A stretch of DNA of 64,000 nucleotides from Burkholderia lata (GTDB lineage Bacteria > Pseudomonadota > Gammaproteobacteria > Burkholderiales > Burkholderiaceae). The stretch is taken from the NCBI RefSeq assembly GCF_902499335.1, contig NZ_CABVQK010000023.1, forward strand, positions 1 to 64,000, in the 5' to 3' direction. This document shows positions 52,079 through 61,714 of this stretch, piece by piece. The translations under genes were made by a program, and so were the position numbers. Below the pieces are notes generated by a model. The model was not told the origin of the DNA, searched no databases, and was given only the letters and a program-made list of their open reading frames with translations. How positions within the stretch are numbered: position 1 is the stretch's first letter; the number at the start of each line of letters is the position of its first letter.

Positions 52079-54439
52079 GTGCTTAATCGTCTGGTCAGCC
52101 GCCTTGAAAGGCTCTTCTTCGGTCATCGCGCGATCGTGCTCGCGGCGATCGGCCTGTTCACAGTCGCGATGGGCGTGTTCGCGCTGCAACTGCGCATGGA
52201 TGCCGGCTTCGAGAAACAGATGCCGATCGGCCACGAGTACATCCGCACGTTCCAGCAATACCGGAACGACCTGCTCGGCGCGAACCGGATTACCGTCGTC
52301 GTGCGCGCGAAGCACGGTTCGATCTGGACGCCGGACGGCCTGACGCGGCTGTACAAGGTCACGCAGGCCGTGACCTACCTGCCGAACGTCGACCGGATCG
52401 GCGTGCGCTCGTTGTGGACGTCGAACGCGTTCGTCAACGAGATCACCGACGAGGGTTTCCGTGCGGAGCCGATCATCTCCGGCACGATCACGCCGGATCA
52501 GCTGACGCCTGCGATCGTCGAGAAGATCCGCCGCGCGACGACGCTGGGCGGCTATGTCGGCACGCTCGTGTCGCACGGCGAGGACAGCGCGATGATCACG
52601 GCCGAGCTGAACGAGCGCGACAGCGCGGGCAAGGTGCTCGACTACGTCGCGTTCAATCACCTGCTGGAGCAGAAGATCCGCCAGCCGTTCGAGGATGCCG
52701 GCTACGACGTCCAGGTCATCGGCTTCGCGAAACAGATCGGCGACATCGCCGACGGCGCGAAGGCCGTGCTCGGCTTCTGCGCGATCGCGCTGCTGCTGAC
52801 CGCGCTCGCGGTGTACTGGTATTGCCACTCGCTGCGCTTCACCGTGCTGCTGATCGCGTGCTCGCTGACGTCGCTGGTCTGGCAGTTCGGCACGCTGAAG
52901 CTGCTCGGTTTCGGGCTCGACCCGCTCGCGGTGCTGGTGCCGTTCCTGGTGTTCGCGATCGGTGTGTCGCACGGCGTGCAGCAGGTGAACTTCATCGTGC
53001 GCGAGATTTCGCACGGGCACAGTTCGTACGAGGCGGCGCGGCGCAGCTTCAGCGGGCTGCTGGTTCCGGGCGTGCTGGCGCTGATCACCGCGTTCGTGTC
53101 GTTCATCACGCTGCTGCTGATCCCGATCCCGATGGTGCGCGAGCTGGCGATCACCGCGTCGCTGGGCGTGGCCTACAAGATCGTGACCAACCTGATCCTG
53201 CTGCCGGTGGCCGCGTCCTGCTTCAACTTCACGAAGCGCTATGCGGACAGCGCGCTCAAGCGCGGCGAGCGGCGCTCGGCATGGCTGCGCCCTCTGGCGC
53301 GTATCGCGCAGCCGAAGTACGCGGGCGCGACCGTCGCCCTGACGCTCGTCGTGTTCGCGCTGGCCGCGTGGCAAAGCCGCGACCGTGTGATCGGCACGTT
53401 GCAGCCGGGCGCACCGGAGCTGCGCGCGGATGCGCGCTTCAACCGCGACGCGACGTCGATATCCGGCAGCTACGACATGGGCCTCGACTGGCTGACGGTG
53501 GCGATCGAGTCGGCCGGCAAGGCCTGCGACAACCCGGCGGTCGGCCTGTATGAAGACGATTTCGCGGCCGCGATGCGCACCGAGCCGGGTGTGGTGTCGG
53601 TGCAGTCGTACTCGGGCATGCTGCGCGCGTACAACCAGGGCTACAACGAAGACTATCCGAAGATGAACGTCGTGCCGATCGACCCGGAGAACTACGGCGC
53701 GGTGTCGGTCGACGTCGGCCGCGTGAAGGGTTTCATGAAGGCCGACTGCACGATGTCGGCGGCGCACCTGTTCCTGACCGACCACAAGGCCACGACGATC
53801 AACCGGATTCTCGACGACGTGAAGCAGTATCGCGCGTCGCATCCGTTCCCCGGCATTACCGTGCGTCTCGCGGCCGGCAACGCGGGCGTGCTGGCGGCGA
53901 CCAACGAGGAAGTCGCGGGCAGCGAGCTGCCGATGATGCTGTACGTGTACGGCGCGATCCTGATCCTCGTGTTCCTCGCGTACCGCGACTGGCGCGCGAT
54001 GATCGCGTGCTGCGCGCCGCTGTCGGTCGCGACCTTCATCGGCTACTGGTTCATGAAGGAACTGCAGATCGGGCTGACGGTGGCAACGCTGCCGGTGATG
54101 GTGCTGGCGGTGGGGATCGGCGTCGATTACGCGTTCTACATCTACAACCGGCTGCAGGTGCATCTCGCGAGCGGGCAGACGATCGTGAAGGCGGTGCAGC
54201 ACGCGCTGCTCGAAGTCGGTGTCGCGACGATCTTCACGGCGATCACGCTCGCGATCGGCGTGGCGACGTGGAGCTTCTCCGCGCTGAAGTTCCAGGCCGA
54301 CATGGGCAAGCTGCTGGCGTTCATGTTCCTCGTCAACCTGTTGATGGCGATGACCGCGCTGCCCGCACTGGCCTCGGTGCTGGAGCGCCGGTTCCCGCGC
54401 CGCAAGCCGGCCCGCGCGCCGGGGCTCTTCAGCCACTGA
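52079..54439 (+). CDS. RND/MMPL-type exporter (superfamily protein 3 type)
   Basis: 786 aa from the GTG at 52079. About twelve membrane helices in two blocks, starting VLAAIGLFTVAMGVFALQL; MMPL-like RND core with VPFLVFAIGVSHGVQQVNFI in the first half and VMVLAVGIGVDYAFYIYNRL in the second (polar/Asp relay). Two periplasmic loops. Unlike the pump at 30795 it lacks adaptor and TolC partners and sits with DUF1302/DUF1329, an arrangement associated with transport of lipids or other hydrophobic molecules. Substrate unknown. Confidence 0.88.
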   Translation: MLNRLVSRLERLFFGHRAIVLAAIGLFTVAMGVFALQLRMDAGFEKQMPIGHEYIRTFQQYRNDLLGANRITVVVRAKHGSIWTPDGLTRLYKVTQAVTYLPNVDRIGVRSLWTSNAFVNEITDEGFRAEPIISGTITPDQLTPAIVEKIRRATTLGGYVGTLVSHGEDSAMITAELNERDSAGKVLDYVAFNHLLEQKIRQPFEDAGYDVQVIGFAKQIGDIADGAKAVLGFCAIALLLTALAVYWYCHSLRFTVLLIACSLTSLVWQFGTLKLLGFGLDPLAVLVPFLVFAIGVSHGVQQVNFIVREISHGHSSYEAARRSFSGLLVPGVLALITAFVSFITLLLIPIPMVRELAITASLGVAYKIVTNLILLPVAASCFNFTKRYADSALKRGERRSAWLRPLARIAQPKYAGATVALTLVVFALAAWQSRDRVIGTLQPGAPELRADARFNRDATSISGSYDMGLDWLTVAIESAGKACDNPAVGLYEDDFAAAMRTEPGVVSVQSYSGMLRAYNQGYNEDYPKMNVVPIDPENYGAVSVDVGRVKGFMKADCTMSAAHLFLTDHKATTINRILDDVKQYRASHPFPGITVRLAAGNAGVLAATNEEVAGSELPMMLYVYGAILILVFLAYRDWRAMIACCAPLSVATFIGYWFMKELQIGLTVATLPVMVLAVGIGVDYAFYIYNRLQVHLASGQTIVKAVQHALLEVGVATIFTAITLAIGVATWSFSALKFQADMGKLLAFMFLVNLLMAMTALPALASVLERRFPRRKPARAPGLFSH

Positions 54440-54468
54440 CGCCCGCCCACTTTCATGGAGATCTCCAG

Positions 54469-55434
54469 ATGATCAAGACGCTCGTTGCCTGTATCGCGCT
54501 GTGCGCTGCCACTGCCGCATTCGCGCAATCCCGCGGAACCGTCGCGGAATGGGCCGCGAAGCCGGCCCACGCGTGGCCCGCGCCGACGCACATGATGCTG
54601 ACGGACGCGACGCGCGCCGGCTCGCGGGTCGTCGCCGTCGGCGACCACGGCATCGTGGTGCTGTCCGACGACGACGGCAAGACCTGGCGGCAGGCGCGAC
54701 GCGTGCCCGTTGCCGCGACGCTGTCGGCCGTCGCGTTCGCCGATGCGCGGCACGGCTGGGCCGTCGGCCAGTGGGGGACGATACTCGCGACCGATGACGG
54801 CGGCGAAACCTGGACGACGCAGCGCAGCGACACGTCGGTCGACCAGCCGCTGTTCTCCGTGCTGTTCACGACGCCGCAGGACGGGCTCGCGGTCGGCCTG
54901 TGGTCGCTGATGCTGCAAACCCGTGACGGCGGCAAGACCTGGGCGAAGGTGACGCTGCCGAAGCCGCCGGGCGGCGGCAAGGCGGACCGCAACCTGTATC
55001 ACGCGTTCGGCGATCACAAGGGCGCGCTCTACATCTCGGCCGAGCAGGGCACCGTGCTGAAGTCGACCGACGGCGGCGCGAACTGGAGCTACCTGCAGAC
55101 CGGCGGCAAGGGTTCGCTGTGGACCGGCGTGGCGCTGCCGGACGGCCGCGTGGTGGTGGGCGGCCTGCTCGGCAGCCTGTACCAGAGCAGCGACGGCGGC
55201 GCGAGCTGGACGGCCGTCGACAGTCGCACGCGGAGTTCGATCACCGATCTGGTGGCGGCAGGCGACGGCCTGATCGGCGTCGGGCTCGATGGGCTGGTAT
55301 TGAAGCAGCCGGCGGGGGCGGCAACGGTCGAGGTCGCGCAGCGTCCGGATCGCGCAACGCTGACCGCCGCGCTGCCCGACAAGGCCGGCACGCCGATCCT
55401 GTTCTCGCAGGATGGCGTGCTGACGTCTCGCTGA
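54469..55434 (+). CDS. Periplasmic BNR/Ycf48-like beta-propeller protein
   Basis: 321 aa from the ATG at 54469 (MIKTLVACIALCAATAAFAQ), a signal peptide cut after AFA. Repeats of the Asp-box type: LSDDDGKTWRQ, ATDDGGETWTT, QTRDGGKTWAK, KSTDGGANWSY, QSSDGGASWTA. This is the YCF48/photosynthesis-assembly-like group often found next to DUF1302-DUF1329-RND genes in proteobacteria. Probably a periplasmic assembly or docking factor for the exporter. Confidence 0.88.
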   Translation: MIKTLVACIALCAATAAFAQSRGTVAEWAAKPAHAWPAPTHMMLTDATRAGSRVVAVGDHGIVVLSDDDGKTWRQARRVPVAATLSAVAFADARHGWAVGQWGTILATDDGGETWTTQRSDTSVDQPLFSVLFTTPQDGLAVGLWSLMLQTRDGGKTWAKVTLPKPPGGGKADRNLYHAFGDHKGALYISAEQGTVLKSTDGGANWSYLQTGGKGSLWTGVALPDGRVVVGGLLGSLYQSSDGGASWTAVDSRTRSSITDLVAAGDGLIGVGLDGLVLKQPAGAATVEVAQRPDRATLTAALPDKAGTPILFSQDGVLTSR

Positions 55435-55490
55435 TTGCAACCAGAAACGCACGGGGTTCCCTCCCGTGGCACGAAATGGACGAGGAAGAC

Positions 55491-56888
55491 ATGAGCGATT
55501 CGCGATACGAAATGATGGATGATGCGATCGGGCGTGCGTCACGGCTCGACGCGGCTCGGGCCGACGGTGCGCTGCGAGCGTACCGGCCCATCGGTGGATG
55601 GATCGAGCAGCCGCACGATCTGCAGCCACAGCTGGAAGGCGACATCCGCGCGGATGTGATCGTCGTCGGCGCCGGCTTCGCGGGCCTGAACACCGCGCTG
55701 GAGCTGACGGCGCGTGGCGCCAGCGTCGTCGTGATCGAGCGCGAGTTCGCGGGCTTCGGCGCGAGCGGGCGCAACGCCGGCTATCTGGCGGGCGGGCAGG
55801 GGCTCGAATACGATCTGTTCGTGAAGCGCGTGGGGCGTGAGCAGGCCAAACGGATCGTCGGCTTTTACGACGAAGGTGTCGGCTACGTCGAGCGCAAGCT
55901 CGTCGAATACGGAATCGACTGCGACTACCGCGCATCGGGCATCATTCGCGCCGGCGTGCATCCATCGCAGGAGAAGCGCCTGCGCGAGAACATGGAGGCC
56001 GGCATCGCGCTCGGCTCGCCCGCGCGGTTTCTCGACGGCGCGGCGATGCGCGCGCGCGGGATTCCGCCGGCGTTCCTGTTCGGTTGTCATGTTCCTGGCG
56101 GCGGCACGCTCGATCCCGGCAAGTACGTGACGGGCCTGCGGCGCGCGGCGCTTGCCGCGGGCGTGCGGCTCTACGAGCACACCGCGCTGCTCGATTTCGA
56201 CGCGGGCGAGACCGTGCGGATCCGGACGGCGCGCGGCAGCGCAAGCGCGCCGGCCCTGGTACTCGCCACCAATGCGTATACGCCGCAACTCGGCATGCTC
56301 GGCAACAAGGTGATGCCGTTGCGGGTGTCGGCGCTCGAAACCGCGCCGCTCTCCGATGCGCAACTGGCGGCGCTGGGCTGGCCGAATCGCGAAGGGATCG
56401 TGACACCGCACCTGACGATGGAGAGCCACCGGCTCACCGCGCGCAATACGCTGTTGGTGACGACCAAGCGGCTCGATTACGTGTATGGCTCGCGCACGCC
56501 GAACGTGCCGGACGAAGCCGCTTATCGCGCGCTGCTGGCGACGCTGCGCGCGCGTTTCCCGCAACTGGGCAACCTGCCGGTGCGCGCATGCTGGAGCGGC
56601 TATATCTCGGTCGCGAGCGACGCGTTGCCGGTGGTCGGCGCGACCGGCGCGCACCGTAACGTGTTCCATACGGCCGGATGCTCGGGGCACGGAGTGGGGA
56701 CGCAGTCGCTGATCGGGCAGTTGCTGGCCGACCGGATCAGCGGGGCGGAGTCGCCGCTCCTCGACGCTCTGACGCACCGGACACCCGCCATGCCGCCGGA
56801 GCCGTTGCGATGGTGCGCGATCAAGGCCGTGCTGGGCATGGCGAACCTGCTGGACGAACGGGTGAACCGTCACGCGCGGCGCGGATAG
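55491..56888 (+). CDS. FAD-dependent oxidoreductase, DAO/PuuB type
   Basis: 465 aa from the ATG at 55491 (MSDSRYEMMDD) with GAGGAAG ahead; ATG 55476 is an alternative. There is no signal peptide. FAD site VIVVGAGFAGLNTALEL, then GASGRNAGYLAGGQG. The C-terminal SGYISVASDALPVVG and GCSGHGVGTQSLIGQLLA match gamma-glutamylputrescine oxidase and sarcosine-type enzymes, which oxidise secondary or primary amines. Follows the envelope quartet on the same strand. A third C-N-oxidising flavin enzyme in this cluster, this one cytoplasmic. Confidence 0.85.
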   Translation: MSDSRYEMMDDAIGRASRLDAARADGALRAYRPIGGWIEQPHDLQPQLEGDIRADVIVVGAGFAGLNTALELTARGASVVVIEREFAGFGASGRNAGYLAGGQGLEYDLFVKRVGREQAKRIVGFYDEGVGYVERKLVEYGIDCDYRASGIIRAGVHPSQEKRLRENMEAGIALGSPARFLDGAAMRARGIPPAFLFGCHVPGGGTLDPGKYVTGLRRAALAAGVRLYEHTALLDFDAGETVRIRTARGSASAPALVLATNAYTPQLGMLGNKVMPLRVSALETAPLSDAQLAALGWPNREGIVTPHLTMESHRLTARNTLLVTTKRLDYVYGSRTPNVPDEAAYRALLATLRARFPQLGNLPVRACWSGYISVASDALPVVGATGAHRNVFHTAGCSGHGVGTQSLIGQLLADRISGAESPLLDALTHRTPAMPPEPLRWCAIKAVLGMANLLDERVNRHARRG

Positions 56889-56964
56889 CAACGCGCGCCA
56901 CGGTTGCCACGATGCATGGCGCGCCGGGACGGACTGCCGGCACGCCACCTTCACGACGAATACG

Positions 56965-57654
56965 ATGACCACCGCACCCAAAGCGCAACACGACAGCAGG
57001 AAGCGCCGCGCAGCGAGCGCCGCTTCGGCCGGAGGCGATCTCGACGGCTTGCGGGCCCACGGCCTGCGCACGCGCGGCACGATCGTCCGTGTCGCCAGGA
57101 AACTGCTGCTGGAAGGTGGCCCGCTGTCGTTTTCGCAGCGTGCGGTCGCCGCCGGCGCCGGCATCAGCGTGAGCAATCTGCAGTACTACTTCCCGACGCG
57201 GCTGGCCGTGCTGCGGGCCGTGATCGAGCCGGTCATCGATGCGTACCTGGGCGAGCTGAAGCGCGTGCTCGACAGTGACGCATCGCCGGACGACGTACTC
57301 GAACGCTTGATGGAACGCTCGCTTCGCGACGCGAAGGATGCGCAATACGGCGCGCTGTTCAGGCATTTCCTGTCGTTCGCGGCGATCGACCCGGAATGCC
57401 TGAAGCTGTTCGACGAATGGTACGGCACGCTGACACGCGAGGTCGCGAAGCTGTTGCGCGCCGTCAATCCGGCGTTCGATGCGGCCGACAGCACGCACGT
57501 CGCCACGCTGTTGATTGCCATGGCGGACGGCTTGACGTTGCAATCCGCGAAAACGCGAGATACGCCGGGGCTCGGCGCGATGTTCATGGAAACGACCCGC
57601 TGCTTCATCTACGGAAAGCGGAGCGGCCAGGGCGGCGATCTGCCGCCGAAGTAG
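56965..57654 (+). CDS. TetR-family regulator, paralogue 2
   Basis: 229 aa. N-terminus SRKRRAASAASAGG, then RTRGTIVRVARKLLLEGG, FSQRAVAAGAGISVSNLQYY, FPTRLAVLRAVIEPVIDAYL and FLSFAAIDPECLKLFDEWYG. Close relative of the protein at 41525-42196, including a 16-residue identical run after SVSN. It sits between the DAO gene and the convergent PucR gene. Confidence 0.88.
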   Translation: MTTAPKAQHDSRKRRAASAASAGGDLDGLRAHGLRTRGTIVRVARKLLLEGGPLSFSQRAVAAGAGISVSNLQYYFPTRLAVLRAVIEPVIDAYLGELKRVLDSDASPDDVLERLMERSLRDAKDAQYGALFRHFLSFAAIDPECLKLFDEWYGTLTREVAKLLRAVNPAFDAADSTHVATLLIAMADGLTLQSAKTRDTPGLGAMFMETTRCFIYGKRSGQGGDLPPK

Positions 57655-57669
57655 GAGGCGCGGCGCCGG

Positions 57670-58923
57670 TCAAGCGGTATCGCTGGCGACCCAGTACAGC
57701 ACTTCCAGCGCGGCCGCGACGTGCAGGCGCTGTTGCGCGAGCGGGCGGGGCAACAACGACTCGGCACGCTCGAGCCGGCGCAGCAGCGTATTGCGGTGGA
57801 CGTGCAGTTTTTCGGCCGCGTCGGTCACGCTGCAGCCTTCCGCGAGAAAGGCACGCAGCGCGTCGCGCAGCGACACGTCGGCGGTGGCCAGGCCGCCGAG
57901 CGTGTTGGTGATGAACTGGTGGAGGGACTCCATATGATGGGTCATCAGCGAAATCAGGCTCATGCTGTCCGCATGCACCACGCCGACGCCGGCGTGCAGC
58001 CTGCCGAGCAGCCGCTGCGTCGCCAGTGCGTCCAGGTGGCCGCGCCGGAACCCTTCCATGCCGTTCCCGGCGGTCGCGACGGCCATGTGCACGCCGGGCA
58101 GCGCGCGGATCGCGCGCTGCAACGCGGGCATGTCGAGCGGCTTGCCGTCGTGATACGTCCAGACCCACAACGTCGCGGTGTTCGCGACGACGACCAGCGC
58201 ATTGCGTGTGCCCGCGCATTGGCCCAGCGCATCGGCCGCCCGCTCCAGCAGCCCCAGCTCGATATCCGCTTCCTCGCTCCAGACGATCGCGGCGTGATGG
58301 CGTTGCTCCAGCGTATAGCCCAGGCGCCGGCTGGCCTCTTGCGCGCTGATCGTCGTGCCTTCGACGATCAGCGTGACCAGCTCGCGACGGTCGGCGTGGG
58401 TGCCGCGCAGTCGCGCCTCGCGCTCGGCGTGCATGAATTCGGCCATGCCGATCATGTTGGTGTCGATGAAGGCCGCGATCGAACGCGACGACACGGCCAG
58501 AAACTCGCGCAGCTCGACCGGGTCCTGGGTCAACGTAAACGCGAGCTCCATCCAGCGCTGCCACACGACGCTCTGCGACGATCGGGCCGCGACGAACACG
58601 AGGTCGCTCAGGCCGCGCCGCACCAGTTCCTGCGCACTGCTGAGCATGTCGGCGGACAGGTAGCGGGACACCGGCGCACAAGGGTTCTCGAGGTTGGCGG
58701 TTGCCCAGTGAATCAGCCCGTTGCGGTTGATCCGCCGTACGGCCGCCGCGAGCACGGGGTCGCTCATCGTCGGGCTGGCCGCCACGTTCTCCTTGTCCAG
58801 TTCCTGCAGCCATTCCGTCTGCACATTCAGCGCGATTTCCGCACCCTGGCGCATCAGTTCCCGAATGCGCGGCGAAGGCAATGGCCAGGTCGGCTGGGCG
58901 GTGTGAGCGGGGGGCTGGGACAT
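57670..58923 (-). CDS. PucR/CdaR-family transcriptional regulator
   Basis: 417 aa. The C-terminal helix-turn-helix (SVTDAAEKLHVHRNTLLRRL) is the HTH_30 of the PucR/CdaR group. The middle GGDEF-like segment (QRHHAAIVWSEEADIELGLL, LRAI-PGVHMAVATAGNGME) is typical too. The N-terminal 170 residues are an RsbRD-like helical domain. It is divergent from the monooxygenase operon across 140 bp, so it probably activates that operon in response to substrate. Confidence 0.85.
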   Translation of the reverse strand: MSQPPAHTAQPTWPLPSPRIRELMRQGAEIALNVQTEWLQELDKENVAASPTMSDPVLAAAVRRINRNGLIHWATANLENPCAPVSRYLSADMLSSAQELVRRGLSDLVFVAARSSQSVVWQRWMELAFTLTQDPVELREFLAVSSRSIAAFIDTNMIGMAEFMHAEREARLRGTHADRRELVTLIVEGTTISAQEASRRLGYTLEQRHHAAIVWSEEADIELGLLERAADALGQCAGTRNALVVVANTATLWVWTYHDGKPLDMPALQRAIRALPGVHMAVATAGNGMEGFRRGHLDALATQRLLGRLHAGVGVVHADSMSLISLMTHHMESLHQFITNTLGGLATADVSLRDALRAFLAEGCSVTDAAEKLHVHRNTLLRRLERAESLLPRPLAQQRLHVAAALEVLYWVASDTA

Positions 58924-58948
58924 GACGGAGTGCTATCCAAACGAAGAG

Positions 58949-58961
58949 GTGCAAGTTGCAC
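58949..58961. promoter_or_regulatory. Palindrome between pucR-like and monooxygenase genes
   Basis: GTGCAA-G-TTGCAC, a perfect 6-bp inverted repeat with a one-base centre, close to the PucR start. CGCATGCG follows at 58972. Candidate regulator site for the divergent promoters. Confidence 0.45.
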
Positions 58962-59063
58962 TCATTGTATTCGCATGCGGTGCATTCGACACCTTGTTCG
59001 ACCCGATTCGGTTAATGAAAATAACGTCACAGAGCGCATTTCGACGCGAACAGGAGACACACC

Positions 59064-60590
59064 GTGACCGTACACCCCCTTCCGTCCATCGAGCACGTGG
59101 ATGTGCTCATCGTCGGCGCCGGCCTTTCCGGGATCGGTGTCGCTCGTCAACTCGAGACGGACCGTCCCGGTACGTCCTACATCATCCTGGAAGCGCGCGC
59201 CGCGACCGGCGGCACGTGGGACCTGTTCCGCTATCCGGGCATCCGCTCCGACTCGGACATGCATACCTACGGTTACGGTTTCAAGCCGTGGGCCGACAAG
59301 AAGGCGATCGCCGGTGCGGATGCGATCCTGTCGTACCTGAGAGAGACGGCGACCGAGTACGGGATCGATCGTCACATCCGCACGAACCACAAGGTGATCC
59401 ACGCATCGTGGTCGAGTGCGAAAGCGTTGTGGAGCGTCGAAGTCGAGCGCGTCGATACGGGCGAACGCAAGACGATCGTGGCCAAGTGGTTCTTCAGCGC
59501 CGCCGGATTCTATCGCCACGACGAAGGCCATACGCCAAAGCTCGAAGGGATCGAGCATTTCGGTGGCCCGGTGGTCCATCCGCAGCACTGGCCGGAAGAT
59601 CTCGACTACAGCGGCAAGCGCGTGGTGGTGATCGGCAGCGGCGCCACTGCGGTCACGCTGTTGCCGGCCATGGCCGGCAAGGCCCGGCACGTCACGATGC
59701 TGCAACGCACGCCCACCTACGTGGTGAGCCTGCCGGCGGAAGACCTCATCGCCAATACGCTGCGCAAGGTGATGCCGCATACGTGGGCGTACGCGCTCGT
59801 GCGGCGCAAGAACATCGCGATTGCGCGCTTCATCTGGCACTTCTGCCGCACGCGTCCGAAGGCGGCGAGGCGCCTGATCCGCTTCCTGAACAAGCGCCAG
59901 TTGCCGAAGGGCTACCCGGTCGATGTCCACTTCAACCCGCCGTACAACCCGTGGGACCAGCGTCTGTGTGCGGTGCCGGATGGCGATCTGTTCAAGTCGA
60001 TCCGCGACGGCCGTGCGTCGGTCGTGACGGACCGCATCAAGACCTTCACGGAAACGGGCATCGTGCTGGAATCCGGGCAGACGCTGCCCGCCGACATCAT
60101 CGTCACGGCGACGGGGCTCAACATCCGGTTCTTCGGCGGGATCAAGCTGACGGTGGACGGCGAACCGGTGGAGCTCCGCGACAAGGTGGCCTTCAAGGGG
60201 ATGATGCTCAGCGGCGTGCCGAATTTCGCGTTCTCCATCGGCTATACGAATTCGTCGTGGACGTTGAAGGTCGGGCTGCTGGCCGAGCATTTCTGCCGCG
60301 TGCTCGCGCATATGGAGCGCGGCGGCTTCGCGACCTGCGTGCCCGAACTGCCCGCCGCCGACATGCCGACGCGTCCGCTGCTCGATTTCGGCGCCGGCTA
60401 CGTGCAGCGCGCGATCGGCAGCCTGCCGCGCCAGGGCCCGGGCACGCCGTGGGTCATGTCGATGGACTATCACCTCGATGTCCGGATATTGCGGCACGGT
60501 TCGGTCGATGACCCCTGCCTGCGCTTCCGGCAGGCACCGGCCGCAGGCGGCACGGATCGTGTCGAGTCGCGTCGCGCTGTCGGAGGATGA
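59064..60590 (+). CDS. Baeyer-Villiger/flavin-containing monooxygenase (EthA/AlmA-like)
   Basis: 508 aa. First FAD site VLIVGAGLSGIGVARQL, then GGTWDLFRYPGIRSDSDM. The family fingerprint FxGxxxHxxxWP is intact at 166-177 (FGGPVVHPQHWP). NADPH site VVVIGSGATAVTLLPAM. Enzymes of this type insert oxygen next to a ketone, giving an ester; AlmA-like members act on long-chain ketones or alkanes. The downstream hydrolase (4-bp overlap), aldehyde dehydrogenase and GMC enzyme fit a ketone-to-ester-to-alcohol-and-acid route. Substrate inferred. Confidence 0.9.
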   Translation: MTVHPLPSIEHVDVLIVGAGLSGIGVARQLETDRPGTSYIILEARAATGGTWDLFRYPGIRSDSDMHTYGYGFKPWADKKAIAGADAILSYLRETATEYGIDRHIRTNHKVIHASWSSAKALWSVEVERVDTGERKTIVAKWFFSAAGFYRHDEGHTPKLEGIEHFGGPVVHPQHWPEDLDYSGKRVVVIGSGATAVTLLPAMAGKARHVTMLQRTPTYVVSLPAEDLIANTLRKVMPHTWAYALVRRKNIAIARFIWHFCRTRPKAARRLIRFLNKRQLPKGYPVDVHFNPPYNPWDQRLCAVPDGDLFKSIRDGRASVVTDRIKTFTETGIVLESGQTLPADIIVTATGLNIRFFGGIKLTVDGEPVELRDKVAFKGMMLSGVPNFAFSIGYTNSSWTLKVGLLAEHFCRVLAHMERGGFATCVPELPAADMPTRPLLDFGAGYVQRAIGSLPRQGPGTPWVMSMDYHLDVRILRHGSVDDPCLRFRQAPAAGGTDRVESRRAVGG

Positions 60591-61549
60591 TCATGACGAT
60601 TCATTCCATGGAAGCGGTGCAGGACGCGTTCTGCGACCTGCCGGGCGGCGTGCGTCTCTGCTATCGCACCTACGGGCCCGACAACGGCGAGCCATTGCTG
60701 CTGATTGCGGGCATGACGCTGCAGTTGACCTTCTGGCCGCCTGCGCTGATCGACGCGCTGATTCAAAGCGGCTATCGCGTGATCGTGTTCGACAATCGCG
60801 ATGTCGGCCGCTCGTCTCGCATCGCGCGGCCGGGGCCGAGCGTGCTCCGGCAGTTCCTCCGCCAGCCCGTCAAGGACGGTTATGACCTGGAAGACATGGC
60901 CCAGGACACGATCGGCCTGCTCGACAGCCTGCAGGTGGCGCGCGTGCACGTCGTCGGCATGTCGATGGGTGGCATGATCGGGCAGGTGCTCGCCGCGCGC
61001 TATCCGCAGCGCGTGCTGTCGCTGACCTCCATCATCTCGACGACCGGTGCGCGCAATGTCGGGCAGCCGGCCATGTCCAGCATGCTGATGCTCACCGCGC
61101 CGCCGCCCCGCACGCGCGAAGCGGCCGTGGAGCAATACAGCCGGATCATGGCTCACATCGGCGCGCAGGCGTACCCCGCGGACGACGCGGCACGGCGCGC
61201 GTATGCGGCCCACGCGTGGGATCGCGGCCAGCAGGCGCGCGACCACGAGAGCACGACCCGACAGATCGGCGCGATCATCAACTCGGGGGACCGCACCGAG
61301 GAGATCCGGCGGATCCAGGCGCCCACGCTGGTCGTGCACGGCGATCGGGACCTGCTGGTCGCGCCCAGCGGCGGTGTCGCGACCGCTGCGGCCATCGCGG
61401 GCGCGGACATGGTCACGGTGCGCGGCATGGGGCATGACATTCCCGAGGGCGTCGTGCCGCTGCTGACGAGCCTGATCGATGGCCATATCCGGCGCCGTGC
61501 GACGCGTGCTGCCGCGGAGCCCGTGCGCACCGGCCGGCACATTGCCTGA
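60587..61549 (+). CDS. Alpha/beta hydrolase
   Basis: 320 aa. The start at 60587 overlaps the monooxygenase stop (ATGA); ATG 60593 is an alternative. Nucleophile Ser at about 126 in GMSMGGM, Asp region VVHGDRDLLV, His in GMGHDIPEG. Oxyanion loop LIAGMTLQLTFWP. It probably hydrolyses the ester made by the upstream Baeyer-Villiger enzyme. Close coupling of the two genes supports this. Confidence 0.88.
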   Translation: MIMTIHSMEAVQDAFCDLPGGVRLCYRTYGPDNGEPLLLIAGMTLQLTFWPPALIDALIQSGYRVIVFDNRDVGRSSRIARPGPSVLRQFLRQPVKDGYDLEDMAQDTIGLLDSLQVARVHVVGMSMGGMIGQVLAARYPQRVLSLTSIISTTGARNVGQPAMSSMLMLTAPPPRTREAAVEQYSRIMAHIGAQAYPADDAARRAYAAHAWDRGQQARDHESTTRQIGAIINSGDRTEEIRRIQAPTLVVHGDRDLLVAPSGGVATAAAIAGADMVTVRGMGHDIPEGVVPLLTSLIDGHIRRRATRAAAEPVRTGRHIA

Positions 61550-61714
61550 GCCGGTTCGCCCGCGGCACGCGATCCGCGCGTGACGTCGGGAAGCAGCGCT
61601 CGCGCCATCGCCGGCCGCCGAACCGGCCCGCGGCAGCGTGAAGACCGAGAACATTTGCAAGACGCTTGTCGTGATGCGACGCGATCGCATGAGCGGCAAG
61701 CCGTAGGAGACACC

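Noticed and set aside
49967..54436. A 1489-codon minus-strand open frame
   Set aside because: Arg/His-rich antisense shadow of the DUF1329, DUF1302 and RND genes, each of which has clear family motifs.
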